Assembly: GCA_963575745.1 (NCBI GenBank)
Contig: CAUYUJ010016309.1
Location: 125,002 to 189,001, forward strand
Direction of reading: 5' to 3'
Length of the DNA stretch: 64,000 bases
DNA from: Prorocentrum cordatum
Taxonomy: Eukaryota; Sar; Dinophyceae; Prorocentrales; Prorocentraceae
The notes under the pieces are model-generated. The model was not told where the DNA came from, ran no database searches, and saw nothing but the letters and a program-made list of their open reading frames with translations. How positions within the stretch are numbered: position 1 is the first letter of the stretch; every line of letters begins with the position of its first letter. The translations under genes and the position numbers were made by a program. This document shows, piece by piece, positions 1-10,524 of the stretch.

Positions 1-352
1 TCGTGGAAGCTTCCGGGACGTCTTTCGGTAGCTCTTCAGGAGCTTCTCAGGCGCCTCGCAGTAGCCTCTCAGCAGGCTTTCGTATGCCTTTCGGAAGCCT
101 CTCAGTAGCCCTCGGGAGCCCCACAGCAGCAGCTCGGAAAATTCGCCACTAGTTTATCTGGAGCCTCTCGGACGGCTAAGCACTTAGTAAGCACTTTCAG
201 AAACTACCTAGGAGCCTTCGCCAGAAGCTATACATTTGTTTCGCCAGCTACCCTACAAGCTTCCGTAGCCATTCTGGCTCAAGCCACTCTGGCTCAAGCT
301 CAGAGCACCATGATACTGAAGCGCGGCAAGCATAGGCAAGCACACTGCTGTC
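1..352 (+). repeat. Dispersed block with tandem relic spliced leaders, copy 1
   Basis: This block recurs in direct orientation at about 2885-3232. Both copies begin with degenerate GCCTCTCGG-type short repeats, share a stretch around the words CTTAGGAC/CTTAGTAA and CCTTCGCCAGAAGCTA, and end just after a relic dinoflagellate spliced leader. Downstream of the leader both read ATGATAC followed by a short arginine- and histidine-rich reading frame that soon stops. The block is probably a retroposed or segmentally duplicated piece of a once-transcribed locus. No protein is recognised. Confidence 0.7.
262..298 (+). other. Relic DinoSL (22 nt) plus truncated second relic
   Basis: Positions 262-283 match the conserved dinoflagellate spliced leader with one change (CCATTCTGG instead of CCATTTTGG). 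Positions 284-298, CCACTCTGGCTCAAG, repeat the 3' part of the leader with two changes. In dinoflagellates the leader is added to mRNA by trans-splicing, so genomic copies fused to other sequence mark reintegrated cDNA. Two leaders in tandem suggest two rounds of trans-splicing and reintegration. This is a relic, not an SL RNA gene: no splice donor or SL RNA body follows. Confidence 0.8.
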
Positions 353-481
353 TTCTGTAGTGCTTGGGCCATAACGCGCGTTCTGGCCCCCCCGCCCCCC
401 CATTTAACGAACCGTTCTGGCCCCCAGTGCGCCCCTGGCGCTGCCGCCGTGCGCATAGGGATCCGCATAGAGCCTGTTTTT

Positions 482-1745
482 TAATTCCGGGCCGATGACG
501 GCCGTCATTTGGGGGTGGGGAGAGAGGGCCGATGGTGTCACGTTTCGCGCGGGCGGCGTCTGGGAATACCCAGGAATGACCGAGGACAGGTAGACGCAGC
601 ATGTAGGTGACGATCTGCACCACAGCGCCTTTGTACGCCACAGTGCCTGCGTGCACCACAGCGCCTGAGAACACCACAGCGCCTATGTACACCACAGCAG
701 CCGCGTGCAACACAGCGCCAGTGTGTGCCACAAGTGTCTGCGTGCACCACAGCGCTTGTGTACTCAGCAGCGCCTGCGTACACCACATCAGCCGTGTGCA
801 ACACAGCACCAGTGTACACCATAGTGCCCGCGTGCACTGCAGCCCGTGTGTACAACACGGCGCCTGTGTGCACCACAGCAACCGTGTGCAACAGAGCACC
901 ATTGTCGCATATATAATTTGAGCAGAATTCATTATGGCAGAATGGAGCGCCTGTGAATCCTACCGGTTTTACATCGGAGTTGGAAAGGAGGCCCTCTGGA
1001 AAAATGAGCGCCGCTGGAATCTACGAGTCTTCCCGAGTTATCCCGTATCATCCTAACTCCTTCCATCTGCGTCCAAAAGGCTCCCGCAGAATTGGCCGTC
1101 TGAGAACCAAGCGGACTGATTCAATCGACCATTCTGCGGTGCACGCAGAGATGCGCACGTGCGCTGTAGCGCCGACCCGCACGACGGGGGGAAGGGTGAG
1201 GGAGGAGGAGGGGCAGAAGGAGGAGGTGTAGGAGGAGGAGGAGGAGGAGGAGGAGGACGGAGGTGGGAAGCACATCGCATGCTATTATCAGCACTTCCTT
1301 GGCATGGTGTTTAGCTGTCCGCAGCAGAACCTCACCTACATGCTCCTTCTACCTGTCCTGTGCACGCAGGTGCTGTGGTGTACACCAGCTTTGCGTTGCG
1401 CGCGGATGTTGTGGTGTACGCAGCTGCCGTGGTGTACACAGGCGCTGCGGTGCACGCAAGCATTGTGGTGTAAACCGGCGCTGTGTTGCACATGGTTGCT
1501 GCGGTGTGCACATTCGCCGTGGTGTACACGGGCGCTGTGGTGCACGCGAGCACCGTGGTGTACACAGGCGCTGTGGTGTACACGAGCGCTGTGGTGCACG
1601 CGAGCGCTGTGGTGTACACAGGCGCTGCGGTGCAGGTCGCAACCTGCATGCTGCTCCTACCTGGCCTCGGCATTTCGGGACGCCGCTGGAGCGGAACGTA
1701 ACAGCATGTGTGTGGGGGCAGGGGATGACGACCGCTATTTGAGAA
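482..1745. repeat. Large inverted repeat made of an 18-bp minisatellite
   Basis: The left arm (about 482-912) is a tandem array with an 18-bp unit of the type CACCACAGCGCCTRTGTA. The right arm (about 1325-1745) is the same array in reverse complement (GGCGCTGTGGTGTACAC). The sequences bordering the arms also pair: AGGACAGGTAGACGCAGCAT near 576-602 against its complement near 1333-1362, and again near 1645-1660. The spacer (about 920-1320) holds a GGA tract at 1198-1263 and nothing else recognisable. Because 18 is a multiple of 3, all frames give six-residue repeats; these are not genes. Confidence 0.75.
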
Positions 1746-1769
1746 CATGAAAAAACAGTTTCGTAGGAA

Positions 1770-2145
1770 CCCGGACAGGGATCCGCAAGGGCATCCGCAT
1801 AGAAATCCGCATGGGGATCCGCATGAGGATCGCATAGAGATGTCCATTGGGATCCGCAAAGGGGTCCGCATTGGGATTCCCAGGGATCCTTGCAGAGATC
1901 CGCATAGGATAGGGATCCTCATAGGGATCCGCGTGGGGATCCGCATAGGGATCCCCAGAGGAATCCGCATAGGGATCTGCATAGGGATTCGCATAGGGAT
2001 CCGCATGGCAATGCGCATAGGCATCCGCATAGGGGTCCGCATAGGGATCCGCATAGGGATCCGCATAGGCATCCGCGTAGGGATGCGCAAAGGGATCCCC
2101 AGACGGGTCTTCATAGGGATCCGCATGGACATTCGCATAGGGGCG
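1770..2145 (+). repeat. 12-bp minisatellite, GGGATCCGCATA
   Basis: About thirty degenerate tandem copies of GGGATCCGCATA (a BamHI-rich unit). Two isolated units occur earlier at about 456-472. The ORF through it (Gly-Ile-Arg-Ile repeats) is a by-product of the 12-bp period. Confidence 0.85.
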
Positions 2146-2187
2146 GTGGTCGCGGGCGCGGTGCTCTCAGGCACTTGTGGTGTTCGG

Positions 2188-2226
<39 letters not shown>

Positions 2227-2780
2227 CGAGAAAGAAGGAGAAGGACGACGACGACGACAACGATGACCATGATGACGACGACGACGATGACGACGACGAC
2301 GACGACGACAACGAGGATGGAGGAGGGAGGTAAGGAGCACACCTGTTATACGCTACCTGGAGGCAACGGCGCCATCGCAGGCATGTGCTCGTCGCAACTC
2401 CTCGTCGCTCTTTGTTGTCGTCGTCGTTGTCATCTTCGTCGTGATTGTTGTCGGTCGTCATCGCTCGCGGTCGCCCGTCGTTGTTAAACATCTTCGAATG
2501 CTTTCGAGGGCCTCTGAAGGCCTTCGGATGACCTCTGGAGGCCTCGGGAAACCTCCCGAGCGTCGCTTGTCGTCGTCGCCGTCGTCGTAGTCGTCGTCGT
2601 CGTCGTCTTCACAGCCGTCGTCGTCGTCGTCGCTCGTCGCCGTCTTCGTCTTCGTCGTCGTCCTCGTCGTCGTAGTCTCGTCGTCGTCGTCGTTGTTGTC
2701 GTCGTCGTTCTTGTCATCGTCGTCCTGGTCGCTCTTCGTCGTCGTCGTCGTCGTCGCTCGTGGTCGTCGTGCGCGTGCAC
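2188..2780. repeat. GA, ACG and GTC microsatellites
   Basis: A run of (GA)n at 2191-2219 is followed by imperfect (ACG)n at 2247-2313 and degenerate (GTC)n at 2403-2465 and 2560-2765. Between the GTC blocks lies a short GAGGCCTC/CTTTCGAG-rich piece. No gene is visible here or in the C-rich stretch that follows to 2880. Confidence 0.85.
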
Positions 2781-2884
2781 GCTGTGGTGGCGCCAGAACC
2801 GCACGGCGGGGGGGTGCGTTACGTTATCCCCCCTCCCCGCCCCCCCTATAACGCCCATCATCGCCGCGAGTGAAGAAACGCGCT

Positions 2885-3232
2885 CTAGCCTCTCGGCAGC
2901 CTCTCAGTCGCAGCTCGGGAGTATCTCGGTAGCCTCTCGGCAGGCTCTCGGGAGGCTTTCGAAAGCCTCTCGGTCGCCCTCGGGAGCCCCACAGCAGCAA
3001 CTCGGAAATTTCGCCAGCAGCTTATCGGGAGCCTCTCGGACGCCTGGGCACTTAGGACGCACTTCCAGAAACTACTTAGGAGCCTTCGCCAGAAGCTAGA
3101 CATCAACCTTTGCCAGCTATCCTCGAAGCTTCCGTAGCCATTCTGGCTCAAGCCACCCTGGCTCGAGCTCAGAGCGCCATGATACCGCAGCGCGGCAAGC
3201 ATAGGCATGCACACTGCTCTGCTTTGAAGGTC
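2885..3232 (+). repeat. Dispersed block with tandem relic spliced leaders, copy 2
   Basis: Second copy of the 1-352 block, in the same orientation and with scattered substitutions. The relic leader is at 3131-3152, with the same T-to-C change as copy 1, and a second truncated leader follows at 3153-3167 (CCACCCTGGCTCGAG). The shared change shows that the two blocks derive from one retroposed ancestor that was then duplicated, rather than from two independent retropositions. Confidence 0.75.
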
Positions 3233-3257
3233 CTGCTCGCTTAATGCGGAACATGAC

Positions 3258-3793
3258 TTGCCGTTATTTGGCACGTTGCCGCCCCAGACAGGAACTCCTG
3301 TTGGGAAGGGCATTTCTTTGAAGCGTTGGCAGCGACCAAATCCCATGGAAGCCAGTCGGGCCTTGTTGCCAGCCGAAATATTTGATAGTCTTGCGCAAGC
3401 CCTGGAGGTGCACGGTGATATCAATATTTGGGCAATGAATTTGGTTAAACAGTGTGTCATGGCATCAGCTCGTTTAGCATGGCCATCTCCGCACACAAAC
3501 GTTCCCATGAAGCTGGTGAGATCCAGGGCTGAAGGTTTTGCCGTTTGTGGTTCGGACATCGATCTGACCATCGAAACGCACGACACTTTCTAGGTTACAG
3601 AGCCTGAGCTGGCAAAGCATAGCAAAACGTTGAAAGACTACCTACCCCCACATGTTTGGATGGAAAGCATGACGCTCGGGTCGAAATGCACGTCTGGAGT
3701 GCTCTACTAACAATTGTGGGTTTACCCACGAGGAATTCTTCAACGTAGGCAAGGAGCGATATCCTTCCTCGATGTCTGAAAACGATCAAAGGC
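3258..3793 (+). pseudogene. Possible decayed PAP/TUTase-like nucleotidyltransferase fragment
   Basis: An open stretch (3258-3593, 111 residues) ends with KLVRSRAEGFAVCGSDIDL, which resembles the catalytic block of noncanonical poly(A) polymerases and terminal uridylyltransferases (hGSx3Gx4SDIDl). The two metal-binding aspartates (DID) are present, but the usual GS doublet reads RS. The frame stops at TAG (3591-3593), and the next codons in another frame read ELAKHSKTLKDYLPPHVW, so an indel, intron or decay must be assumed. Base composition is less GC-rich than the surroundings, and the stretch begins about 90 bp after relic spliced leaders, so it could be a retroposed gene copy. Family assignment rests on this one motif. 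Confidence 0.4.
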
Positions 3794-4016
3794 CACGCGC
3801 ACCTGGGCCGAATCAGAGAACCTGTTGGGGCAGTTCTACCTCAAGCAGCCATCGGCCAAGAAGGTTGGTGTGGTATGTAAACATTGTTCCTCGCTGCCTG
3901 GCACTTTTGTTGAGGGCATTGTGAAAATGGTGGGGAGGACTGGATCGGACAATGCATGGGTTGGATACATTGGAGCCGCACGCCATCGCAACTTGTTCAT
4001 TTAAGTTACCCACGGG
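3787..4016 (+). pseudogene. Unrecognised open segment with a CKHC motif
   Basis: About 70 codons are open and end at TAA near 4002. The frame includes ENLLGQFYLKQPSAKK, then VCKHCSSLPGTFVEG and a C-terminal HRNLFI. The CxxC pair followed by GT and a late His loosely recalls a BED-type zinc finger, but the second half does not fit. It may be a continuation or neighbour of the nucleotidyltransferase-like fragment. No start codon is evident. Function unknown. Confidence 0.3.
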
Positions 4017-4340
4017 TTGGCAAATAGTGAGGGCTGCCTATCTAAAGTTTTCGAACCAGATAGAAGAGTGACGAGTGACGACGAGGCTGTTGAACAATTG
4101 CTGGCAAATTCTTGCCTCGCTCTGGAGATCGTGCTGGCACCTCACGCTGCGCCCTTGCTTCACCAATGCCAGGAGAAAGACGAAGAGAACAAACGCCGTG
4201 GAGAAGAGAACGAGCGCTTGCGAGAGTGTATTGAGTCTTCAGAGCTGCCAACGGGACTGGACAAGGTGTTGGATGAGGTGGATGCCTGGCGGTGGGAAGC
4301 GACGAGCCAGAGACGCTGCGCCAGATACCGTATACGCTGA
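4017..4340 (+). pseudogene. Unrecognised 107-codon ORF with a predicted coiled coil
   Basis: The frame is open from 4017 to TGA at 4338-4340. The middle (QEKDEENKRRGEENERLRE) is highly charged with heptad-like spacing and would form a coiled coil. No catalytic motif is visible. It lies directly after the CKHC segment and before a GAG microsatellite, so it could be an exon of the same decayed locus. The start codon is uncertain: the first in-frame codon is TTG. Confidence 0.3.
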
Positions 4341-4440
4341 ACAACAGCTGAAGTGTGGTTGCTGGGCGGTTGGGTTTCATGTTGCAGCTAAGACCGCACC
4401 ACGCAACCAGAGGACAGAGGAGGAAGAGGAGAAGGAGATG

Positions 4441-4592
4441 GAGATGAAGGAGGAGGAGGAGGAGGAGGAGGAGGAGGAGGAGGAGGAGGGGGAGGAGGAG
4501 GAGGAGGAGGAGGAGGAGGAGGAGTAGTAGGAGGAGGAGGAGGAGGAGGAGGAGGAGGAGGAGGAGGGGGAGGAGGAGGAGGAGGAGGAGGA
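4441..4592 (+). repeat. GAG microsatellite
   Basis: About 150 bp of nearly pure GAG with GGG interruptions. The following 140 bp contain a short (GTTC)4 run at about 4694-4710 and no recognisable gene. Confidence 0.9.
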
Positions 4593-4736
4593 TCCTGGAC
4601 AGCACTGTGAAGGAGCCCCAGTGAGCTGACAGACGGAGCGGCCGCGGCCCCCCCGCGCACCGGCCGCTGGCCCTTGCCGGGGCGATCCGCGTCGTTCGTT
4701 CGTTCGTTCGCTCCCTGGGCCTGGTACCGCTCAGTG

Positions 4737-4899
4737 TCAGGAGGGAAAGAAACACACAGACACAATTAATCGTCGACTCCCCAGAAAACATGGGAAAATA
4801 TGGGAAGTGGGGGGGAAGACAAAACCCCAGAAAATATAGGAAAATATGGGGAATCGTTTTATTTGTGTGTATTTATTTGTGTGTCCTGGGGCCCCTTCA
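4737..4899 (+). mobile_element. 163-bp dispersed element, family A, copy 1
   Basis: The element recurs in the same orientation at 10822-10984 and 28289-28452. Shared landmarks in order are TCAGGAGG at the left end, CACACAGACACAATTAAT, two or three GGAAAATATGGGAA-type words, TTTGTGTGTATTTATTTG, and CCTGGGGCCCCTTCA at the right end. This copy is flanked by TCAGTG on both sides (4731-4736 and 4900-4905), consistent with a 6-bp target-site duplication. It has no coding capacity and no clear terminal inverted repeats, so the mobility class is unknown. Confidence 0.75.
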
Positions 4900-4905
4900 T
4901 CAGTG

Positions 4906-5397
4906 CCTCTCAGCGCTCAGCATCCTTCGAACATCACTTCATTTCTCGGTCTCGCTCAGCAGTTGGTATTCCGGCCGGATATGTGTCGCAGCTTGCGACA
5001 TCAAGCCTTGATTGACCGGCGGGCGGTGTGAAGCAACGTCAGCGATGAGCTTCTTCACAACCCGTCAGCGTCTTCAGAGCACGTTCAAGAAGCTGGTTCG
5101 CAAACTAGGTCATACAGTTCTCCATAAATTACGTAAGCTTTTTCCGTACATGATTTGAGCAGCCTGTGCATAACGCTTCGCGTAACCCCACCAGCCCATC
5201 CAGAAACGATGCCCAGGCGAGTTGCCTTGATCAGAGATGCGGAGGAGCATGCAGGAGAATGAAGGGCTGGGGAAGCGGTCATATCTCAAGAGGGGGAGGA
5301 TGGAGGAGGAATCGGAGGAGGAGGAGGTGGGAGAGGGGGAAGAGTAGGGAGAAGGCGAGGGGGGGGCAGGGGAGGGAGAGGGAATGATGAGGAATTG
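4906..5397. other. Unassigned stretch
   Basis: Mixed-composition DNA without a recognisable gene. A minus-strand ORF (5085-5282) exists but shows no family motif. From about 5290 it becomes G-rich (GGAGGA, GGGGGA) leading into the GAT array. Confidence 0.4.
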
Positions 5398-5398
5398 G

Positions 5399-5399
5399 C

Positions 5400-5461
<62 letters not shown>

Positions 5462-5744
5462 CTGATGATGATGATGATGATGATGATGCTGATCATGACC
5501 ATGATGATGATGACGATGATAATAACAATGATGCTGCTGCTGATGATGCTGATGATGATCATGATGATGCTGCTGACTATGATGCTGATGATGATGCAGT
5601 TGCTGCTGGCGATGATGATGATGTTGATTATGACGATGATGATGCTGATGAAGATGATGCTGCTGCTGATGATGCTGATGACGATGATGATGCTGATAAT
5701 GATGATGTCGATGATGCTGATGATGCTGATGCTGATGATGACGC

Positions 5745-5775
<31 letters not shown>

Positions 5776-6084
5776 CATGCTGCTGCGGATGATGATGATG
5801 CTGACGATGATGCTGCTGATGATGATTATGTTGTTGTTTTCGATGACGATGGTGATGGTCATGATGCTGATGATGCTGATGATGCTGCTGCTGCTAATAA
5901 TGATGATCATCTTGCTGCTGCTGATGATGATAATGCTGATGATGATGATGACGATGATGACGATCATAATGATGATGCTTCTGCTGATGATGGGGATATG
6001 CTGATGATGATGACGGTGACGCTGATGCTGATGATGATTATGATGATCGATGTTCGGATGCTGCTGATGACGATGATGATGATA

Positions 6085-6129
<45 letters not shown>

Positions 6130-6144
6130 CTGATGATGATGATA

Positions 6145-6177
<33 letters not shown>

Positions 6178-6724
6178 GTGATGATGCAGTTGCTGCTGCT
6201 GATGATGATGATGATGCTGATACTGCTGATGATGACATGATGATGACGATGACGATGACGACGATTATGATGATACGCGACGGTGATGATGGTTATGATG
6301 ATGATTATGATGATGATTATGATGCTGCTGAGGATGATGCTGATGATGCTGATGATGATGATGATGCTGATGCTGCTGCTGATGATGCTGATGATCATGA
6401 TGCTGCTGATGATGATGATGTGGCTGATGATGATGCTGATGCTGCTGCTGCTGATGGTGATTCTGGTTTGGTTGTCGATGATGATGCTGATGATGCAGCT
6501 GCTGCTGATGATGACGATGATGATCACGATGTTGCTGCTGATGATGATGATGCTGCTTCTGATGATGTTGTCGAGTATGATGATTCTGATGGTGATGCTG
6601 CTGATGATGAGGATGCTGGTGCTGATGATGATGATGATGATGATGCTGATGCTGATGATGATAATGATGACGATGATGCTGATGATGCTGATGAAGATGA
6701 TGAGGATGAGGATGAGGATGAGGC

Positions 6725-6780
<56 letters not shown>

Positions 6781-6876
6781 CTGCTCATGATGTTGCTGCT
6801 GATGATGATGACGATGAGGATGATGCGTATGCTGATGCTGCTGATGAGACGCTGATGATGATGCTGATGCTGATGC
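5399..6876 (+). repeat. GAT/GCT trinucleotide array, about 1.5 kb
   Basis: The array is dominated by GAT with interspersed GCT, GAC, AAT and CAT triplets, and phase is held over long runs. The frames give poly-Asp, poly-Met, and on the minus strand poly-Ile and poly-Ser ORFs of 200-300 codons; none is credible as a gene. Related arrays occur at 13714-14395, 15062-15590 and 37865-37935. Confidence 0.95.
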
Positions 6877-6887
6877 CGCTGATGCCT

Positions 6888-7060
6888 GGCGGCCCCGCGG
6901 GCATCTTGGCGCGTCTAGGGTGCCACTTAGGGCCTCTTGGTTGTTTTTCTGGGGCCCTCGTGGGAGCCTTCTGGGGACCTCTTGGGGGCTTCTTGGGTCC
7001 TCCTGGGCGCCTCTTTGGGCCCTCTTGGGGCCATCACTGCCATTTTAGGGCCATCTTGGA
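6888..7060 (+). repeat. Degenerate TCTTGGGG minisatellite, block 1
   Basis: Repeated GGCC(T)CTTGGGG-type words with irregular spacing. Related arrays lie at 36640-37115 (reverse orientation) and 38750-39730 (this orientation). It is followed to about 7330 by unassigned DNA. Confidence 0.65.
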
Positions 7061-7334
7061 GGAGTTACGTAAATCAGAGAAGGAGGCGTACTCAATTGGC
7101 GTTGCCCCCTCCAGGGTGTCCAAGTTGGGCCAACCTGATGAGTAAAACTATTGTATGTTGCCTTCTCGCCGAGGCCATCTTGGACGCTCTAGCTGGCCGC
7201 GACCCCGCCGCCACCTCCAGGCCCAGAGGGGAGGGGGGGGAAAGGAGGAGGGTCAAGACACCTTCCCCGCCTGCAAGACCCGAGCCGCAGCATGTTCAGC
7301 AGTCGTCTTTGTATTGACAGCGAATGGCAACCAC

Positions 7335-7565
7335 CATAGACCCCATGTGCGCAACGCTGGGGCGAGGTGCGCCACGCGTGCCAGGTGCGCCCCGCGCGCC
7401 AGGTGTGCCAGGCAACCCTGTGGCCCACGCATGCCGGACACGCCTGGTGCGCCAGATGCGCCACGTGATCCAGGTGCGCCATGTGTGCCGCATGCTCCAG
7501 CCGTGCCATGGGCGCCACGCTCGGGGCACGCGCAGAGTGTGCCAGGTGCGCCTGCGTTCGTGGCA
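7335..7565 (+). repeat. Degenerate short-period GTGCGCCA minisatellite
   Basis: Tandem GTGCGCCA(G/C)-type words of about 9-12 bp with frequent substitutions. Gly/Ala/Pro-rich ORFs on both strands arise from it. The stretch 7570-7760 has no recognised content. Confidence 0.6.
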
Positions 7566-7759
7566 GCACACACCTGGAAACGAGTCGGTCCCCACCACCT
7601 TTGTCCAAAACCAGAGCGCAGTCGCGGTGGGGTGGCCATCGTAGTGTCTGGTGAGCTTGGGCACAGCAGGCAATACGCCAGCACCTCCGCCGTCCCAGTC
7701 CGAAACTAATGCAAGGTGATCACGGGGTGCTCGGGCTGGGTGGAGCTCCATATGCCCCC

Positions 7760-10215
7760 CTCACACGTTTCGCGGTCCTACAGGGGGGCTCCACCCAAGG
7801 CCCCAGTTGCACCCTTCGCATGCGTCCGCCCCACCGATTTCGGCGCACCCGTCACACGTTTCGCGGACCCGTCGGGAGCTCCACTAAAGGCTCGCATGCG
7901 TCCGCGGCATCCATGTTGGTTGGCTGCTGGTCGCTTGGGGGAGGGGGCGTTTATCAATATTGAGCAGTGATCGGCCCCTTCCCGTAGTGGAAGGGGGGGA
8001 GAAGGAACATTTCTAAACCACTCACTTCCTCAAGGGCTGGTGGGATTTCTTTTCCCTGCTGGGCCTGTATAGCCATGTGGCACTTCACGACGCTTAATGC
8101 CGACGATGGATGTACCCCATATCCCGTATAGCTAAATTTCATATCGCGAGGCGCTTCTATTCGTAGTGGGAGTTTGAGGCGTGGCGGCGATTGGTAAGTG
8201 TTAGTTGCGCATCTTATAAGAAAAATGGCTCTTCACACGGGTGCGAGATACCTAATCACGAACCGCTCCGCTATGAGGCCAATTGAAATATCTCTTATCG
8301 TATGCGTCTATTGTAACATCTTTTTGTGCTGAACTGTTCCCGACCGTCCTGTGGCGTTGGGTCCCCGTTTTGAAATGGCAACGCCTTACGTTCCTCCTCC
8401 ACTCCTCCTCCTACCGCTCCTCCCTCCTGCCACCCTTGCCCCTGCCCTCCGCACGACCATTCCAGCACACCCCTTACACTTCTCGTGGCCCCACAGGGAG
8501 CTCCATCGAAAGCACCAGTGGAAAGGTTCACACGTGTCCGTCCTGCACATTCCGGCACACCCCTCACACATTTCGTGGCCCCAAAGGGGGCTCCACCCAT
8601 GGCCCCAGTGTGAGGGTTCGCATGCGTCCGCCCTCACACGTTTCGTGGGCTCAAGTTCCACCGAAGGCCCCAGTGGGAGGGTTCGCATGCTTCTGCCCCG
8701 CCCATTTCGGCACACCCTCACACGCTTCGTGGTCATCGGGAGCTCCACCGAAGGCCCCAGTGCGAGTGTTCGCATGCACCCGCCCCGCCCATTTCGACAC
8801 ACCCCTCACAGGGTTCGTGGCCCCATGGGGGGCTCCACCGGACGCGCCAGTGGGAGGGTTCGCATGCGTCCGCCTCACTTATGTCGGCACACCCCTGACA
8901 CGTTTCGTGGGCCTACAGAGAGCCCCACCCAAGGCCTCAGTGGCACCGTTCGCATGCGTTCGGGCCATCAATTTCGGTACACCCCTCACACGTTTCGTGG
9001 CCCCAGGGGGAACTCCACCGTACGCGCCAGTGGGAGGGTTCGCATGCGTCCGCCCCTTTACGTCGGCACACCTCTCGCACGTTTCGCGGCCTGATAGGGA
9101 GCACCACCGAAGGCCCCACTGGGAAGGTTCGCATGCGTCCGCCCCACTTATGTTGGCACACCCCTCACACGTTTCGTGGCCCCAGAGGGAGCTCAACCAA
9201 AGGCCCCACTGGGAGGGTTGGCATGTGTTCGTGCCACCCAGTACAGCTTGTCGTGGCCCCATAGGGAGCTTCACCGAAGGCCCCATGAGCGACGTTTGCA
9301 TGCGTCCGCACCTCCCAGTACAGCGTGTTGTGGCACCATAGGGAGCACTCCCGAAGGCCCCCAAAGCGACATTAATGCGTCCGCGCCACCCAGTACAGCG
9401 TTTCGTGGCCCCATCGGGAACCCCACCGCAGGCCCCAGATGCGACGTTCGCGCGCGTCCGCGCCATTCAGCACAGCTTTTCGTGGCCGCATAGGGAGCCC
9501 CACCGAAGGCTCCAGAGGCGACGTTCGCATGCATCCGCGCCACCCATTCCAACGTTTCGGGCCCCATATGGGGGCTCCACCAGAAACTCCAGAGGCTGCG
9601 GCCGCATGCGTTCCCCCCGCCCAGTACAGCATTTCGTGGCCCCCTTGGGAGCTCCACCGAAGGCTCCAGTGGCCGCGGCCGCATGCGTCTCCCACGCCCA
9701 GTCCAGCGTGTCGTGTTCTCATAGGAAGCTCCAAGGCCCCAAAGGCCGCGGCCGCATGCTTCCCCCCCACCTAGGACAGCGTTTCGTGGCTGCATAGGGG
9801 TGCTCCGCCGAAGGCCACAGAGGCCGCGGCCGCATGCGTCTCCACAGTGCAGGGTGTCGTGGCCTTGAAAAAGCTCCTCCTGAGGCCCCAAGAGGCCGCG
9901 GTCGCATGCCTCCCCCCGCCAACTCCAGTGTATGCTGCCCTCATAGGGAGCTTCGCCGAAGGCCACAGTGGCCGCGGCCGCATGCGTTCCCCCCAGTCCA
10001 GCATGTCGTGGCCGCCCAGGGGGCTTCACCGAAAGCCCCAGTGGCCGCGGCCGCATGCCCCCCCGCCCCCCTCCACTCACTACAGCTGTTCGTGGCCCCT
10101 TGGGAGCTCCACCGGAGGCCCCAGAGGCCAGAGGCCGCGGCCGCATGTGTCTACCCAGCCCATTACAGGGCACCTCTCGCGCGTTTCGTGGCCCCATACG
10201 GAGCTCCACCGGAAG
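7760..10215 (+). repeat. 75-90-bp satellite array
   Basis: Each unit contains, in order, TTTCGTGGCCCCATAGGGAG, CTCCACCGAAGGCCCCAG, and TTCGCATGCGTCCGCC. Units from about 8480 to 9200 are near 89 bp and carry an extra ATTTCGGCACACCCCTCAC segment. Units from about 9250 to 10180 are near 72-78 bp, use CCAGTACAGC instead, and later include GGCCGCGGCCGCATGC (a NotI-containing word). About 450-550 bp without the unit (about 7915-8460) interrupt the left side. Long ORFs across the array are not genes. Confidence 0.85.
7915..8460. other. Unique segment interrupting the satellite
   Basis: Non-satellite sequence of lower GC content lies between the first two satellite units and the main array. It contains AAGGGGG and ATCAATATTGAGC words and no ORF with a recognised motif. 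It could be an inserted element or the remnant of the pre-satellite locus. Confidence 0.4.
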
Positions 10216-10524
10216 CGCTGCCCACAACGCGGTATTCACAATTGCATTTGGTTGGGTCGTTGGCCAGGACATCTGTTCAATATGTTTTTTTTGTTTATCG
10301 GTTTAGGCCTCTTGGGTCAGTGGTCGGGCCCGGGATCAGTGATCAGTTGCGAAAGACATGCTCTTGGGAAGGGTCGGGAGCTCTTTGGCCGCGGATTGAA
10401 AGATCGTGCGGTCATGATGCCACAGCGCAGGCAGTGCGTGCTCTGAGAGAGAGATCTGCGGAGAGGTGGGACAAGTCAGGAGTGCCCAGTGGGGTATCGA
10501 GGATGGCACTCGGCAAGGAATCCA
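10216..10524. other. Unassigned stretch
   Basis: The satellite decays into sequence with a T-rich run (10280-10293) and no recognisable gene. Open frames on both strands are short and carry no motif. Confidence 0.35.

Noticed and set aside
262-283. Spliced-leader-like sequences considered as SL RNA genes
   Set aside because: None of the three copies is followed by a GT donor or an SL RNA body, and two have tandem truncated leaders typical of retroposed mRNA.
5395-6788. Long ORFs of poly-Asp, poly-Met, poly-Ile and poly-Ser, and similar ones at 13.7-15.6 kb and 59.1-60.2 kb
   Set aside because: They are stop-free trinucleotide arrays open in several frames on both strands, with no non-repeat domain attached.
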